A stretch of DNA of 64,000 nucleotides from Haliclystus octoradiatus (taxonomy: Eukaryota; Cnidaria; Staurozoa; Stauromedusae; Haliclystidae). Location: positions 2,878,578-2,942,577 of the forward strand of contig OU744450.1 in the NCBI GenBank assembly GCA_916610825.1, in the 5' to 3' direction. This document shows positions 11,772 to 26,700 of the stretch, piece after piece. The notes below the pieces were generated by a model. That model was not told where the DNA came from and ran no database searches. It was given only the letters and a program-made list of their open reading frames with translations. Position 1 is the first letter of the stretch; every line of letters begins with the position of its first letter. Both the position numbers and the translations under genes were made by a program.

Positions 11772-14700
11772 TTATCTTCTTTTTTTCTTTTGAGCTTTTT
11801 CCTTTCGTTTATTTGCTCGTGTTTCTTTCTTCATTCTGGGATCGACAACCTTATAATGTCCTTTTACATTAGCAGGACGAGTGTATCTTTTAGCAGCTGT
11901 AAAAAAATTAGAAAGAGAAAGAATAGAATGATTCATTTTCATCATTATCAATAAGAAGCTTCGATGGAAAAAATGACTAATAGCTTTTTCATGAACTTTT
12001 CATGCTTATTTGTTACATTTTTATGAATAGTTTATAAATTGCCATGCAAAGTTGATAATTTTTTAAATTAGACACCGACATAAAGGCAACTGCTGGTGTT
12101 GAACTTGAATTTAAAGACATAAAATTAACCATCGTGCCTTGCAGGTTCGTTGAAAAGTGAATGCCATTTTTCAAGCCACAAGCAGTTTCAGTGAATCATT
12201 GCATATTCGAGGGCAAAGCGCAAAGCTGCCGGTCAATTTTATGGCTTTAAACCCTGCAGATGATGAGTAAACTAGTTCCTAAAGGTTTATGAAAAATATT
12301 GCCATTTTATGTTCATGAACAATTCATTAGCCTTTTGAAATTGATGAACCTTTTTGAAACCTTTATCTAATAGTAGTAGCAGCATAGACACTTGCATTAT
12401 AATAATGTAGGCCTACCGACCCTCTTACGCCTCTTGCATATATGCTACACAAAGAATGCCACAAATCAAAGTCAGACATAGCTGACAAGGAAACTTGTAA
12501 ATGACACAATTCACAATACAATTTTATTTAATGAATAATTTATAAAATTTGGCATAAAATGTTTGTGAGTTCACGAAATATAAATAAATTTGTCATTGAG
12601 TTTGTCAGGGGATGGTACGTAGGTCTATCATCTTTCCTCAGAAATAATAACAAGGTATCTGGATAATGTACATTTTAAATAAAGTCAAACCTGGAAGAAA
12701 TAATAATATATAGCACTGAACAGTCAAGCCGATATCACTGGAAGAAGATTGATTGAGAATGAAAACTAATGAATTTGAGGATATCATATATCACTCTTGC
12801 ATGCAGTTCATGAGTTCAGTTCATGCAGCACGTATTTGCGCAAACAGTTCATGAATGTTAAATGGCCCAATTTTCATGGACTTGTTCATGTGCTGTTATG
12901 CTGTTAATGAACATTGGGAACTGTTTGTGAACTCCTGAATTGTTTTTCGCAGGGGAAGTTGATATCAAACTAGGAATCGAATCTGAACAAACTTTAAAAC
13001 TGATCTAAATGGATATTGTGAATGCTTTATCTGAAAAGCGAATCATTGAAAACTTGTAAGACAGTCACATAGCCCAAACATATCTCGAACATAGCCCAAA
13101 CATATCCGAAACATATCTGAAACATATTTCAAACATACATAAGCTTTTCTTTGCAACAACATATGTCTTCTCTTCTTTCTTTTTCGATAACAATCCAGCT
13201 CTTTTGTATATTCTATAAAGAACAAACATGGGTTTAAAAATTAAATCGTAAATGTGTCTGAGACTGACACATGAAGTGATATCTACTACAAGGGGTCATA
13301 CTCCAGTCAAACTTGTATGTATATGGTACTCATCCTTGGGTATGTCTATAAATAGTATTTTCTATTGAATCAACCCTGTTCATAAAGGCCATCTGCATTT
13401 ATAGTGGCCAATTTATCTCCGTCATACAGTTAGCTATTATATACAGGTTTCTTTGCACCAGCTCCTTTATTTCCTTCCGCCGCAAAGTCAGTTGAAAATC
13501 TGATTTGTAACATCAATGTCCAATCACCAATTTGTGGGGTAGTGATTCTCTTTGCAGTGAGCCATGACGGTAAATACTCATTATATATGCATTACATATA
13601 GATACAATACTTTTGTCTCCCTCTGTAATCTATCCTCTTTCTGAATGATAGCAGAGAATCCCTCACAACTAATATATCATGGACAGTCTATCTTACCCTT
13701 TGATTTGATCTAGTTTCTCTTTTTCTGATACATCATGTTCTTCGGAAATAGTTGCTGCCTTCTTTCGAGCTTTTTCGAGTTTCTTCATCAGCTATAATAA
13801 CAAAACAAACAAAAATAATGTTATTGCTAATCCTTTCTGAAAGCATTTAGAAATTGGCTAAAAGTGAATCAATATTTCTCAAAAAATATCAAGTGCTAGT
13901 CTTGAATTTCCTATCCAGGTTCTGGGCAAGGCGTGTTCGGATTACATGCATTGGATCGGATTGGGCATTCGTTATCGGAATGTTCTCAAAAACTTTCGAT
14001 TCGAACCTGATCCGGATGCGTTATAATCTTGATGCATTGAGATCCGATCCGATCCGACAGAACCCGGAACTGAGTAATGTATATTTTTTCTACTCTAATT
14101 CTGATCATAATTCATAATGATATCAAAAACAATGAAATAGTTATAAAATGTTCATAAAAATAGCCCAAATAACTCAACATATATTAACATCAGGGACACA
14201 GTATTAAATTAATAATCGCAAAATCGGATTTTAAACCAGGATATAGACCAACATTTTCTATCCCGCAGCGCCGCAGATCACCCAGATACGCCACGCGGGT
14301 AACCAACTCATTGCTAGTACCTTATACTTCTTTTTGCATCTGGCTTCAACGACTTTCTTAATTGGTCTAGCATTGACTTCCTTCATTCTTTCTTTGTAAG
14401 CATTGATCTCATCCTTTGTTACAGGCAATTGTCTAACTCTATGCTGCGCTTCTTCTTCTGCAAACCAATTTGGTACATTTTCTGAACCCAAACTATATCT
14501 AAATATGTAGAAACAGAATGGGCTTAATTTGTTTTGTTTGGTGCCTGTTTGGAATAATCTCTCACAGGAAGTAGTTTCATTAAAATCAACCAAACATTTT
14601 TAGTTCATTTAAGTGCAATTTGTAATTGCCTGTGCACATATATGTAATTTTAATATGTCAATAACAGAAGTCAAACGAAAATTGCCAAAAGAGAGCAATT

Positions 14701-17700
14701 TTATGCTCTGGAAATTTTAGCTTTTTTTCTCTCATTTTGTTTGATTTTTTTTTCTGCAACCAATCTCAAATTCTTAAACCAATGTTTTTTTTGTAAGCCA
14801 TAACTTGTATAGCCATAATTTACCTACTTCATATTATGTATGAGACAATCAAAGAACAAAAAAAGTCATAATCAAAATTTAACTGGGAAACAATGTCTCT
14901 ATAACAAACACGAGAATTCAAATATTAAAAATAGTCTGAAATCAATAACTAGAGTTTCACAAGGCTCAAAATAGTCTGAAATCTAGGATATTTTGATAAA
15001 CTTCAATCAATTCCAATGGCAAAAAGCAATAACTAGAGTTTCACAAGGCTCAAAATAGTCTGAAATCTAGGATATTTTGATAAACTTCAATCAATTCCAA
15101 TGGCAAAAAGCAATAACTAGAGTTTCACAAGGCTCAAAATAGTCTGAAATCTAGGATATTTTGATAAACTTCAATCAATTCCAATGGCAAAAAGCAATAA
15201 CTAGAGTTTCACAAGGCTCAAAATAGTCTGAAATCTAGGATATTTTGATAAACTTCAATCAATTCCAATGGCAAAAAGTAATAACTAGAGTTTCACAAGG
15301 CTCAAAATAGTCTGAAATCTAGGATATTTTGATAAACTTCAATCAATTCCAATGGCAAAAAGCAATAACTAGAGTTTCACAAGGCTCAAAATAGTCTGAA
15401 ATCTAGGATATTTTGATAAACTTCAATCAATTCCAATGGCAAAAAGCAATAACTAGAGTTTCACAAGGCTCAAAATAGTCTGAAATCTAGGATATTTTGA
15501 TAAACTTCAATCAATTCCAATGGCAAAAAGCAATAACTAGAGTTTCACAAGGCTCAAAATAGTCTGAAATCTAGGATATTTTGATAAACTTCAATCAATT
15601 CCAATGGCAAAAAGCAATAACTAGAGTTTCACAAGGCTCAAAATAGTCTGAAATCTAGGATATTTTGATAAACTTCAATCAATTCCAATGGCAAAAAGCA
15701 ATAACTAGAGTTTCACAAGGCTCAAAATAGTCTGAAATCTAGGATATTTTGATAAACTTCAATCAATTCCAATGGCAAAAAGCAATAACTAGAGTTTCAC
15801 AAGGCTCAAAATAGTCTGAAATCTAGGATATTTTGATAAACTTCAATCAATTCCAATGGCAAAAAGCAATAACTAGAGTTTCACAAGGCTCAAAATAGTC
15901 TGAAATCCGCCAAAAGTCTGAAAAATTCTCATGGATGCTATAAATTGCCATAACCATGGCCCATACTTCCACTACCAGCGGCCATGCAAACAAAGAAACA
16001 ACAATAGGATTGTCACAGTGTGCACATCACTGACCTGTTGAATGAATCATCAATAATATCTCTTCTTCTTCTCTTTGATGTCACCATGGCAGTACCAATG
16101 GCTAATCCTTCCTCCGATAAATATTTCACTGTAATAGAACAAAAGCGGAAATCATATAAAACGAAGGATGACAACAACATCATTTACGAGTGCAGTCAAA
16201 TCTGTTGCAACAGTTACCTCTATGCAGCAGCCACCTGTCTATAGTAGTCACTATAGCAATGCCTAAATTAGTATTTTCTATTGGATCAACCCCATATATA
16301 AAGGTCCCTTGCATATAATGGTCAATTTAATTACCTTTCATTGCTGAATGCTATATACCAATTACACTCTATGTCAGGGTCCGACAAAACGCTCAGCTTT
16401 CTGGAATCCTAGAGGCATTCCAACATTTTCTTATGAATTTTTCTGTTGATGTTTGACTAATAAATCATTAAAAATGTCAGTTTTCTTCTGAATTGGCTTA
16501 ACCTTCCGGGATCTAGGATTCTAGAATTCCTACTTTTGTTGAACCCTGCTCTAAGGGATAGTCAAGTCAAATATTCTGTGAATTATATGGTGAAAGGTTT
16601 ATTGTAGCTAGATAGATTCTAATCAAATATACTTCTTTTTTATCTTACACATTTGATCGTTAAATGTTTTGATTATTTCTGGTTAATACATCGTGTAATT
16701 GTAGTGGGGATCCTGGGATCCTAGATTCCGGAAGGCTAGAGCAAATTCAAAATAAAATTGATAATTTTCTGATTTTTATGCTAAACTTCAACAAAAAATT
16801 CAGAAGAAAATGTTGGAAATTTTTCAAAATTCCGGAAGGCTAAATCTTTAGTAGAACACTGACTGAAGCGATTGTTCTGATCGGGTTCTCCTCTGCTTCT
16901 TCAAATAAGAATAATATTTTGATAAATCAAGACTTTATAACAAATTTTTATTTTTATTGCACTCAAGATTTCCTGGATTGCATTGGAAAATGACTTGTGA
17001 CAAAATTCAAATTAAATGGTTTGAAAGGGATGACGAATATGTCTGATAAAAAAATCCTTGGAAAATGTTTGATGGCCATCAAATATAGAATGGCAAATAG
17101 AATACATGATCCAACAACGACAGACAAAATCCATTGTGCGGCTAAGTCGGGAACATTTTGAGGTCTTCCACCCTGGCCCTGGGATTATAATAAAGGCAAA
17201 ATTCTCACTTTGTGGTTCTTGTGGTGCAATTTCAAAAGTACTAGATTTCTTTGTCTCCATTGGTGGTTTCTTGTCTTTTCCTTGAGCGACACTACGGTCA
17301 TCAATGTCATATACTTCTTGGTCATCTTCCTCGTCTTCTGAATCGCCACTGTCATTGTCGTCCTTTTCAGTAACAGCCGTCTTGTCAGTGCCGTTTTGAC
17401 TTTTGGATTTTTGATCTGTAAAATATAATTAATTGAAACCATAAAGCAATGAATATTGATTATTGTATTTAAGAAATGACTGACAATTATTCATCATCCT
17501 CATCATCAACCTCATCATGATCATCATAACTTGGACAGGAACAGGCATTTATATAGGATAGACATTTAAATTTGGCTAACAAGTAATAAGTTACATGCAG
17601 TAGCAATATTTTGATAATGGTTGAACTATAGACTGTATTAGCCTACATTTCTGTCTGAGTACACTTGAGCAAACGTATAATGCTAACTTTCTTCTTTTGT

Positions 17701-20700
17701 TGTGCTAATATTTTGAGGATTCCCTCAACTTGGGAATCTCCTCAACTCTAGGAATATCCATATTTCCAAAATATTTTAAAAATTCATATTAGCCTTGTTT
17801 TAATAATATTTTAAAACAACTCCTTATAAAGCTATAAAGCTATTATATAATAGTATAAGATAATAATAAAAACGTCTTATAAGCAGGGTCCAATAGAAGC
17901 GTAGATCTTGCAATCCACGACTTCCTGCAAGCTTCTCTAGAATGTTCTCCAATCAAAATAATCAGAATTCTTAGATTAGATATTGCATTTCTCACCAGCC
18001 TGTATTTCAACACCTTCTTTCCGTGCATTCTTCATCATTTGTTCGATATCATAATCTTCATCTTCGTCAGAATCATCAGCATCTTTGAAAATATCCTTGA
18101 AAACAAAAAAAAATTAAGATATTTAACAAATATCTTTTCTATAATTCAAATACTACATTCACATCTGGTATAACTGTTCCCCTCTATTGATTGACCACCT
18201 GTCTATAAACACCACTCCAGTAAAGGTAATATTCGATTGAATATAAGCCCTGTATATAAGAACTACCTTTCTACAGCAGTCGTTTGCTGTGGATGTCAAC
18301 ACAAAAGTTTTATTGTATTTAGATCAATGAATATGAAATTTATTCAATTTGTCTAAAAATTCAAAGTCATAATCCAATGAGAATTGCAATATTTTAGATA
18401 AAATTATTCTACCAGTTGGTCCTCTTGGTCATTGTTATGTTTTCGTAACATTTTGTTGTGTGGTTTTATCAAAGTGAAGCTCTAATAGAGACAGGACCGG
18501 ATCTTGAGGCCAAAAGCACATCTTTGAAACAGGCCTTCAGAGTAATATTTTATTAATCCAACATCAAAGACCTGGGTATTATTCTTACATTGATCCTAAA
18601 GCCTAGCAAATACTGACTCTTATAAAGCATCCCAAGCATACTGACGTTCATTTCTACTGTTCAAAAAGTATTACATAGACTCTGGCTTATACAATGTATG
18701 TTCAACCTCTATTAGAGAACTTCTCACCGGTCTGGAATCCATGACATGTCAATAACACTGTAGTACTGGAATTTGTACAGCGCTACTATACCCGAATAAT
18801 CAGTAGAAGGGCAAAGATAGTGAAGCTTAGCACGATTGTCTATTTCTTTTAAAATTACCGTCCTTAAAGTATAAACTCCTTTATTTTAATTTATCTATTT
18901 TATTTACAGCCATTACTGAAAAATTAATTTGATTAAAATGAATTCAATTAAAAAAAAGAAGACTACAGTATTATAAAATCTTTGATTTATCTTTTGTATA
19001 TCAAAAGACTGTTGAAATGATTTTATCAACTTTAAAATGAATCCATGCAATTTGATTGAAGAATGTTTAAAGATGATTTGCATCTAAAGAAATCTTATCA
19101 GATGATCTGATATGATTCACACCAGATTTATATTAACCATTATGGTAGTATCAGAACAACATCATAATCATCATCTCAGTGAATGACATTATCAAGAACA
19201 TGAGAATTTATTGTAGGCTTCTGTGGGAAAAGCGCTCCTCCCATATACACAAAAGCGTGGTATGCTCACAGCGGACATCAGTTGATTTACCTTATTAAAC
19301 CATGAATGTGATGAATCGGTTGGTTCATTTTTATTCTTTTTCTCATAATCAATTAACAATGGATTGTCGCTTGGTTGGGCTTTTTCTCTATAAAAGACAA
19401 TCAGCAACAAAGTATAAAAATCCATTATAAATTTTTTTTGCATTTATAATTAGACTAGCCTACCTAACTAACTTTAATTTCAAATGATATCAACTCAACA
19501 ATGAACTCAATGGATTTGATCATAGAAATTTTAGAAGACTTAAAATTGTATATACCAGCAGAGTGAATACTTTTGAACGTTGTTATGGATATTTTTATAA
19601 TAACCTTTTACTTGCCCATTGTAATCTGTAGAACTCTATTATTTAACAATCAGTTAAATATTAGAAAAGATTATACAAACAACACTATGAACTTTATAAT
19701 GTACTGAAAAGGTGTTTAAAATGTACTGAAAAATCCGAATTTGCAGTTATCCAAAATTGATTAACAAGGACTTCAGCAGAAAATAGTTTTCTAGTTTTTA
19801 GAGCCAGGTTGTAAATAATCGGGAATTTCACTCATCTGAATTGCATTTAATTGAGCAGGTTGCAGGGGTAGCAGCAGTATTTTCCCGGAAAGAAGACTAA
19901 CTCCTTCAAAGTGGGGCTATTTACAGAAATTATTTGAATAACTGCTCGAAAAAGTACCAAAAATGTCGACAATAGAAAAAAAAACATCTTGACAAGGGGT
20001 TGTAGCCCCCCTTTCCTCTCTGGTTCCCCCTTCCCCCTGAGAGGTTAGGTATAGGTACACTGTATTCAAACTAATAAAAATTCTCAAACGACCACATAAA
20101 AATATCCTGAGAGGATAAATTGTCCAATTCTTACATTTTTCTTTTCATTTTCATAGCCTCTATTCCTTCGATATCTTCATGTTTTCTTTTCTTGGGATTC
20201 TTAGCGCCATACATTTCATCATCGTCATGGTAATCATAATTACTACTTGCGTCACTCTCATCCCCACTCGATTCAAATTCAAGTTCTTCTTCGTCAGAAT
20301 CCTCGTAAAATTCTTTTTCTTCTTCGTCCATTTTCCCATCGTCAACCTTTTGTAAACCAGATTTACTTTTGATTGAATTCAAACGAAATAGATCACTTTC
20401 CAAATTCTCCACGGCATCTTCCGTGGCAACCTTATCTTGACGTAGTTTTAAGTTTAATTTCTGTTTGCGCTCTTGATCTTTTCGTCTTTTCCTTTTGGCA
20501 GTTGCGTTTTCTTCATTCTTAGCTTCTTCTATCATTGTTGCAATTTTTTCCTAGTAAAGACAATTAAGAAAATTATTTATACAGTCCCCTTGTTTGTTGT
20601 GCCGTTCTGTGCCATATAGATACAATTATACATACCTCACTATTCTCATCTTCGCTTTCTGCATTTGGATCTTTCTCTTCTCTACAAAGAAATAAATCAA

Positions 20701-23700
20701 ATATAAATTTAGAAATGTAACACAGTGTAACCCGTTCAAATGCAAATCAAAATTGTCAACGATTTTCATAGCATTTATTCAAATGTGCCGTTAGCAGAAA
20801 ACATTTTTAATAAGGATTTGACCAAAAAATAGTTCATATAGTTTCAAATCCACGTTAGACGGTAACACTGTACATAAATTCAAATTTAATAGAAACATTT
20901 AATTACTTGATATGTTTGATAGAAAGAAAATCTAGAATAGACACAAAGATGAGGCAAAAGCTTTCGTCTCATCTTTGTGTCTATTCTATATTATGCTCTG
21001 TCTTAACAAACATTGGGCACTTTCACATACATGTGTTCACCTCATATTATATTATATTATTAGGAATAAATCTATAAAAGATATAAAAGAAACGCAAATG
21101 TGAAATGTTTTCTAATATAACATAACTTTGAAGTGAAAATAAACAGGTTCTTTAAACTGTAGAATTATATACGGTTGGCATGGCGGTGACAAAAACACGC
21201 AACAACTTCATGTTATAAAACCAATCTATTCTCAACAACAATCAACAAGCCGCAAGAGAACAATCAAGCGAACTACGTACACCATACCTAAAATGCCACA
21301 TCACCATCATACATTCAACACATCCTAAACACAACACTTTGCACAGATATATAACTGAGATCAGGAAGATATGATATTGTTGTTCTAGCAATAACTAGAT
21401 CCTACATGCTCTCCCACCCCTGATCTCAATATCACATATATTACAATTTACATTTCATCTATCTTGACTTATCTACATTATATTTATATTTGACAATTAA
21501 ATAAATGATATACTCACTCCTGCTTTGCCTTTTTACCAAAACCAAACTCAGGTCGAATTTTTTTTCTCCAGTTGAAAAGTAATCTGAAGAAAAGATATGA
21601 AAAACGCAGACTAATATAGTGAAAGTGCTAAACTGAGCAAACAATGCAATCATAGCTTGACATCTTTTACAGGGATGATAATTCATTTCCCAATCAAATT
21701 ACCCTTCTAACCGGGTAAGACTAAACGTTTGGCCTTCTGGAATCCTAGAGAGTTAATAGCCTGGACATTTATTTCACCCATTCAGGGTAGACTTTTAGTT
21801 GGCACTAAAGGTTACATTTCAGACTACTTACATATATATTGTTGATAAAAATAAGAATAAGAGTTTTTTATTTATTTATTTTTTTTAGTATTATTATTAT
21901 TATTTTTTTTTATTTATTTAATTATTATTTTTTTTATTTATATATTTATTATTATTATTTTTTTTTTCTATTTATTTATTTATTCATTTAACTATTCAAT
22001 TGTGTTGCTCTCGTCTTTTTACAAATGTTTGATAGCTAGGTATTGCGAGACATGATGGAATCCTAGAGACACATCAAGAGTTACACACAGGTTTTATTGA
22101 ATCATTATAACCAAGATATTATAATAGAACCAAGATAGTCTAACTCAGATTTCTGTTTTAAAGAGTTTCGAACAGATCATAATATTATCTTACCTTAGTG
22201 AAAACCAACCAAATAAAATGTATTTAACATCCTCAAGTATTGAATAATTCAAACTTAAAAAACGACACCTTTGTTCGTTTGTTCGATAATCTGACCCCCA
22301 AAAATTTTTTCGCATCAAAACGAGATGATCTTAAAATAGCTTTTGAGGCCAATTCTCAGAGATTTTTCCGTGGCAGAAGTGATCAGAATGTTTGGAAATG
22401 ATTGCTATTGGGTCAACAAAGATAGATTTTTGAGGATGTTATTGATGTCGGACAAAAACCTGATTTGAAATTTGAATTATTCAATCTTTGAGGATGTTAA
22501 ATACAATTTATTTGGTTGATTTTCACGAAGGTAAGATAATATTATGGTCTGTTTAAAACTCTTTAAAACACAAATCTGAGTTAGACTATCTTGGTTCTAT
22601 TATAATATCTTGTTATAACTTACCTTAGTTCACGTTTTCCAAGTACCTTGATGTCATCACAACATATTTTAATTTCTTCTGTTGTGAGTTCATGATCTTT
22701 GTATTTATCTACGTCAAAGGTCAACTGTAATGGAAAATAAATCAGTTTCATAATCACAACAATAATACCTTCCAATTTCAAGATCAAAAGTAATCCGATC
22801 TGAACTTTTTAATCCAAAATCAGGAATTTTTTATAGCCTTTAATAAACATTTTTGATGTTCCAATTTGATTATTAATGTTGACAGTACAGTTTCTTAATC
22901 ATCAGAATGTTTTTGTGGAATGAATGAATGGAATTGTTTGATTAATCTAGTGACAAATGTTGTTGGAAGCAATAAAACTGTAATGTAAACAATGTAAAAA
23001 TAATATCAAAATCCAAATTAATCCTAAAGAAAAATAAGAATTCGATCTGACCCAAAACTAAATGTCACTCCAATCCGAACGGATCGGATTTGCACACCTT
23101 TACTTCCAATCCACCTCTATAAAGTGGCCACCTGTCTATAATGGTCACTCTAGCAATGCCCAAAACCTGTTCATCTATCGAACAAACCCTGTTATGTAGA
23201 AGCATGGAGAGTGTATTCTCCAGCAAGTATTAATGTCTTGCAGTGGTGAAGCCCCAACTAAAATAATCAAAAACAGCGTAAATTTACATTCAATAATATA
23301 TGCTAAAAAACATTGGTACAGTCAAACCGGTTATCACAGCCACCTTTATACAGCGGCCACCTGACTATAGTGGTCGCTTTTCAATATCTAAAATAGTATT
23401 TTCTATTGAATCAAACCTGTAATATAAAGGCTACCTGTCTATAGTGGTCTATTTATCTACCTGTTCTAGTTGGCTGTTATATACAGGTTTCACCACTTAT
23501 AACCCTTTCGCAAATAATGAATTAAATTTGATAAATAAATCAATAAAACATACCCTATTTGTTGTTGATAAAATCTCTACAGGATTTCCTGTTTCAACAA
23601 ACTCAGAAATATTCGTTGCCGTGAACAAACCTATATTGTTCTCAGGGTAACCTTGACGTTGTCGTGTGATTTTCTCAGGATGAAGAATGTTCATTCTGAT

Positions 23701-26700
23701 TTTTAGATCTTCCTCTGGTTCTTTGAAAACACATTTTGGATCCAGTAACGACTGATCCAATTTAGAAGGTGCTTTGTAGCCCTAGAAAACAAAATAAGAT
23801 GATTTAAATCAAATCATTAAGTCAGGGTCTGATAAAATATTTAGCATTAGAACTGAAATCTATCACATTTATAAAACATATCTTTGAGATTTTGTGTTTA
23901 AGTAAAAAAAAATTGAAAAAAATGTAAAACATAAGTTTGAGTAAAACATAAGAAATATAGAACATTGAATTAGCACAACACACATCTAGTTTTGTTATAA
24001 AACTGTTATCAATAACATGAAATAAATCCTTGAGAGATCAACTTTCTAACTTAATTTAATCGAGAAGAACCTGGTCAAACAATTGAGGAACTTTTCTCTC
24101 AATTTTCTCAGCCTTCCGGAATCCTTAGCCTGCGTGCAGACAGACTTTTCCTTCGAATAATTTGTCTGCGTATTGGCGTCAAGTATCGCGTACCAAGTGT
24201 TTCTACTGAATTCATATTAGATCAAATATTTACCTAGTGTGGTTTCCTGTTATTTTACTCAATTTCCTTTATTTTAAAATACTGGCCCATTGTTCATATA
24301 TTTTATTAGCCAATCACAATTTACTGCCAAAAATGTGGCTATGGAAAGAACAGTCAGTCCCCTAAATTTGGCGCTAATGCGCAGACGGATTTTACGAAGA
24401 AAAAGTTTGTCTGCACGCAGACTAGGAATCTTTGGTTTGCTGCCTAGAAATTCACACCAGCCGTCCAACGACTTTCCAGAAATAAAAATAAAATAAATTT
24501 TGTCTTCATCAAATCAAGAGAAAATTCCAAAAGTGACATTTAGGTCGCAAAAGTTTCACATTGCAAAAAATCTGTAAAAATTCAAACATAATGGTAATCA
24601 ACAAATTGCAAAACTGTTTTTTATTCTTACCCTACAAACCACAAATATTTCAGCAGATTCATTTCTGGATGCCTAAAAACAAAAAAAAATTAAATAATAT
24701 ATAATAGATTTATTTAACATGTCAACGATTGTTAATTCTAATTTTATTATAACGGAATCGATTCAATCAATCTGATTTGTTTATTGAGTTATGACGCCAA
24801 ATCACCATACAAAAATAGGTTTGAAAACACAAATCGATCTTATAATTAGAACTTGAAGAATTTTCAATCTGATCAGCAGTTTTTGAAACATTTTAAGGGC
24901 AAAACAAAAAAGTAGAGCCATCTATTTATGAAGGTTGGGACATGCAATTTTTGAGGCTTGAAAATCACCATTTTTCTTTCACTAAAAACGAGGGTGGCTT
25001 TTGAACAAAAAGTTTTGCGAATACACGGTATTATTTTTGTGGGATTTGTTCAAATTTTTCAAGCCTGGGTTTGACAAAACAAAAATGGTGTCCATAGAAT
25101 CATGTGACTGGCATCTGTCCAATTGGAACTGAGAGCAGCGCATGAAAGCGTGTCGCAACTCTTGTAAATAGCCGGCTCTTCAAAAAAATCATGTAAATTT
25201 TTACAAAAATTGTGTAAGTTATATAATCGAAGCAAGTGGCACACAGTTTCCTATGAGCTATTGATATTTGGCGCAGTCTGGTCACTTTATGAGAATACTC
25301 GATGGTGATAATCATTCACCGTGGCGGCTCAAGATTTTCTGATGCCTTCTTGTCTACTCCATACGTACCCTCTTGTGTGCCAAATATCAATAGCTCATAG
25401 GAAACTGTCCGTCAATTGCTTGATAGCATGAAACTTACCTGTGGTTTCGTTGCTTGGACACTTTTAAATAATTTCTCAAAAACGGTTAACAATGCAGCAT
25501 AATCTTTGGATCTGAATATCTGTAAAATAATAATCAGAAAGATTGACCAAAAAGTCAAAGAGAAAGAAAAGTAGATGACATACCCTTGTTAATATCACTG
25601 TGGGCTGCTAAATATCTATGCTGCTAAAAATTGCGATAATGAATGATGATAGTGATATTATCTGGTTTGATAGAAATAGTCTCTGAAAAATGATTGATAT
25701 TGAAAAGGTTTTGAAATTGTAGTATTACCGTGATTACACCGTAGTCCGAAGCTACAATCAAGTTACAAAAGTGAATATATTTCAAAGACAGCTTAAAGCC
25801 TGGACAAAAGATCTAATGTTGATCTATCGACTTTGTTAGATGTAAAAATTGGACGCTGTCGTATACTGTACGTGGGAAAACCGTGATTCAATTCTACATC
25901 ATACTTTGTACGGTATGAATTGCAAAGGTGCACTGACGAGGAATCAAACCCCTGCCTCCAGCACAAAGTGCAGACACTCTGCCACTGAGCTACCTGTGCA
26001 TATTAGAATGCGGATAAAGTTGGTGCAATAGAAACTAAACAAAACTAATTAAATAGTCATGGAATTACCTTTGTTACAAAACATCCACCTTTATTTAAAA
26101 ATTCAGTTGCAAGTTTCAATGACGATAAAGTTAATTGAGCTAGAAACAAAATAAAACATATAGGATACTGCTAATATTCCTTATAATTAACTCCGATTGT
26201 AGGCTATGTATCTTTTTGACTCGTATTATTTTATATGAAAAAATCTCGATCAGGCTATATATTTTATTTGTTCAAATATCTGCCGACAATATGAAGTTAA
26301 TAAATACTGGTTCTAGGATTGCAGTGTTGCAACTATTTATCGAACACTTTATTGACCACAGGCCTCTACAAGCAATATGATCAAATCTGATCCGACCCAA
26401 TTTTTGAGATTAAAAATTTATCCCAGCTAACCCGAAATTTTTTATAATGAATCTGGAAAATTTTGAACTTTTTGTAGCTTTTTAAACGATTTTGAAAGTT
26501 GCAATCTGACTGTTATAGAAGGCGATTATTGATAATCAACATCTCTCATCAGAATGGTCTGATCTGATTATGTCAGTCCTGTGAATGAAGTGTCTTGATA
26601 CTGTTAATCAGTTTATGTAGCCTATATTTATCCGATCCGAGATCCGATCTGATTGGATTTACACAATTCTACTAGCTCTGTACCGGTATATCTTTACAAA

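Noticed and set aside
13440..13500. Possible extra FTSJ3 exon (Gly/Ala/Lys-rich minus-strand reading)
   Set aside because: The exon at 13139-13212 fits phase and family sequence exactly, leaving no room for another exon.
13854..14117. 87-codon open frame
   Set aside because: It falls in a GATCCGATCC-type repeat within an FTSJ3 intron; not coding.
14928..15907. Regular repeats as a CRISPR-like array
   Set aside because: The units are contiguous 84-bp tandem copies without spacers, inside a eukaryotic intron.
17185..17442. 85-codon minus-strand frame
   Set aside because: Wrong-frame shadow of FTSJ3 exon 16.
25915..26010. Functional tRNA gene on the minus strand
   Set aside because: A and B boxes are good, but the anticodon and acceptor stems do not pair properly; SINE or pseudogene more likely.
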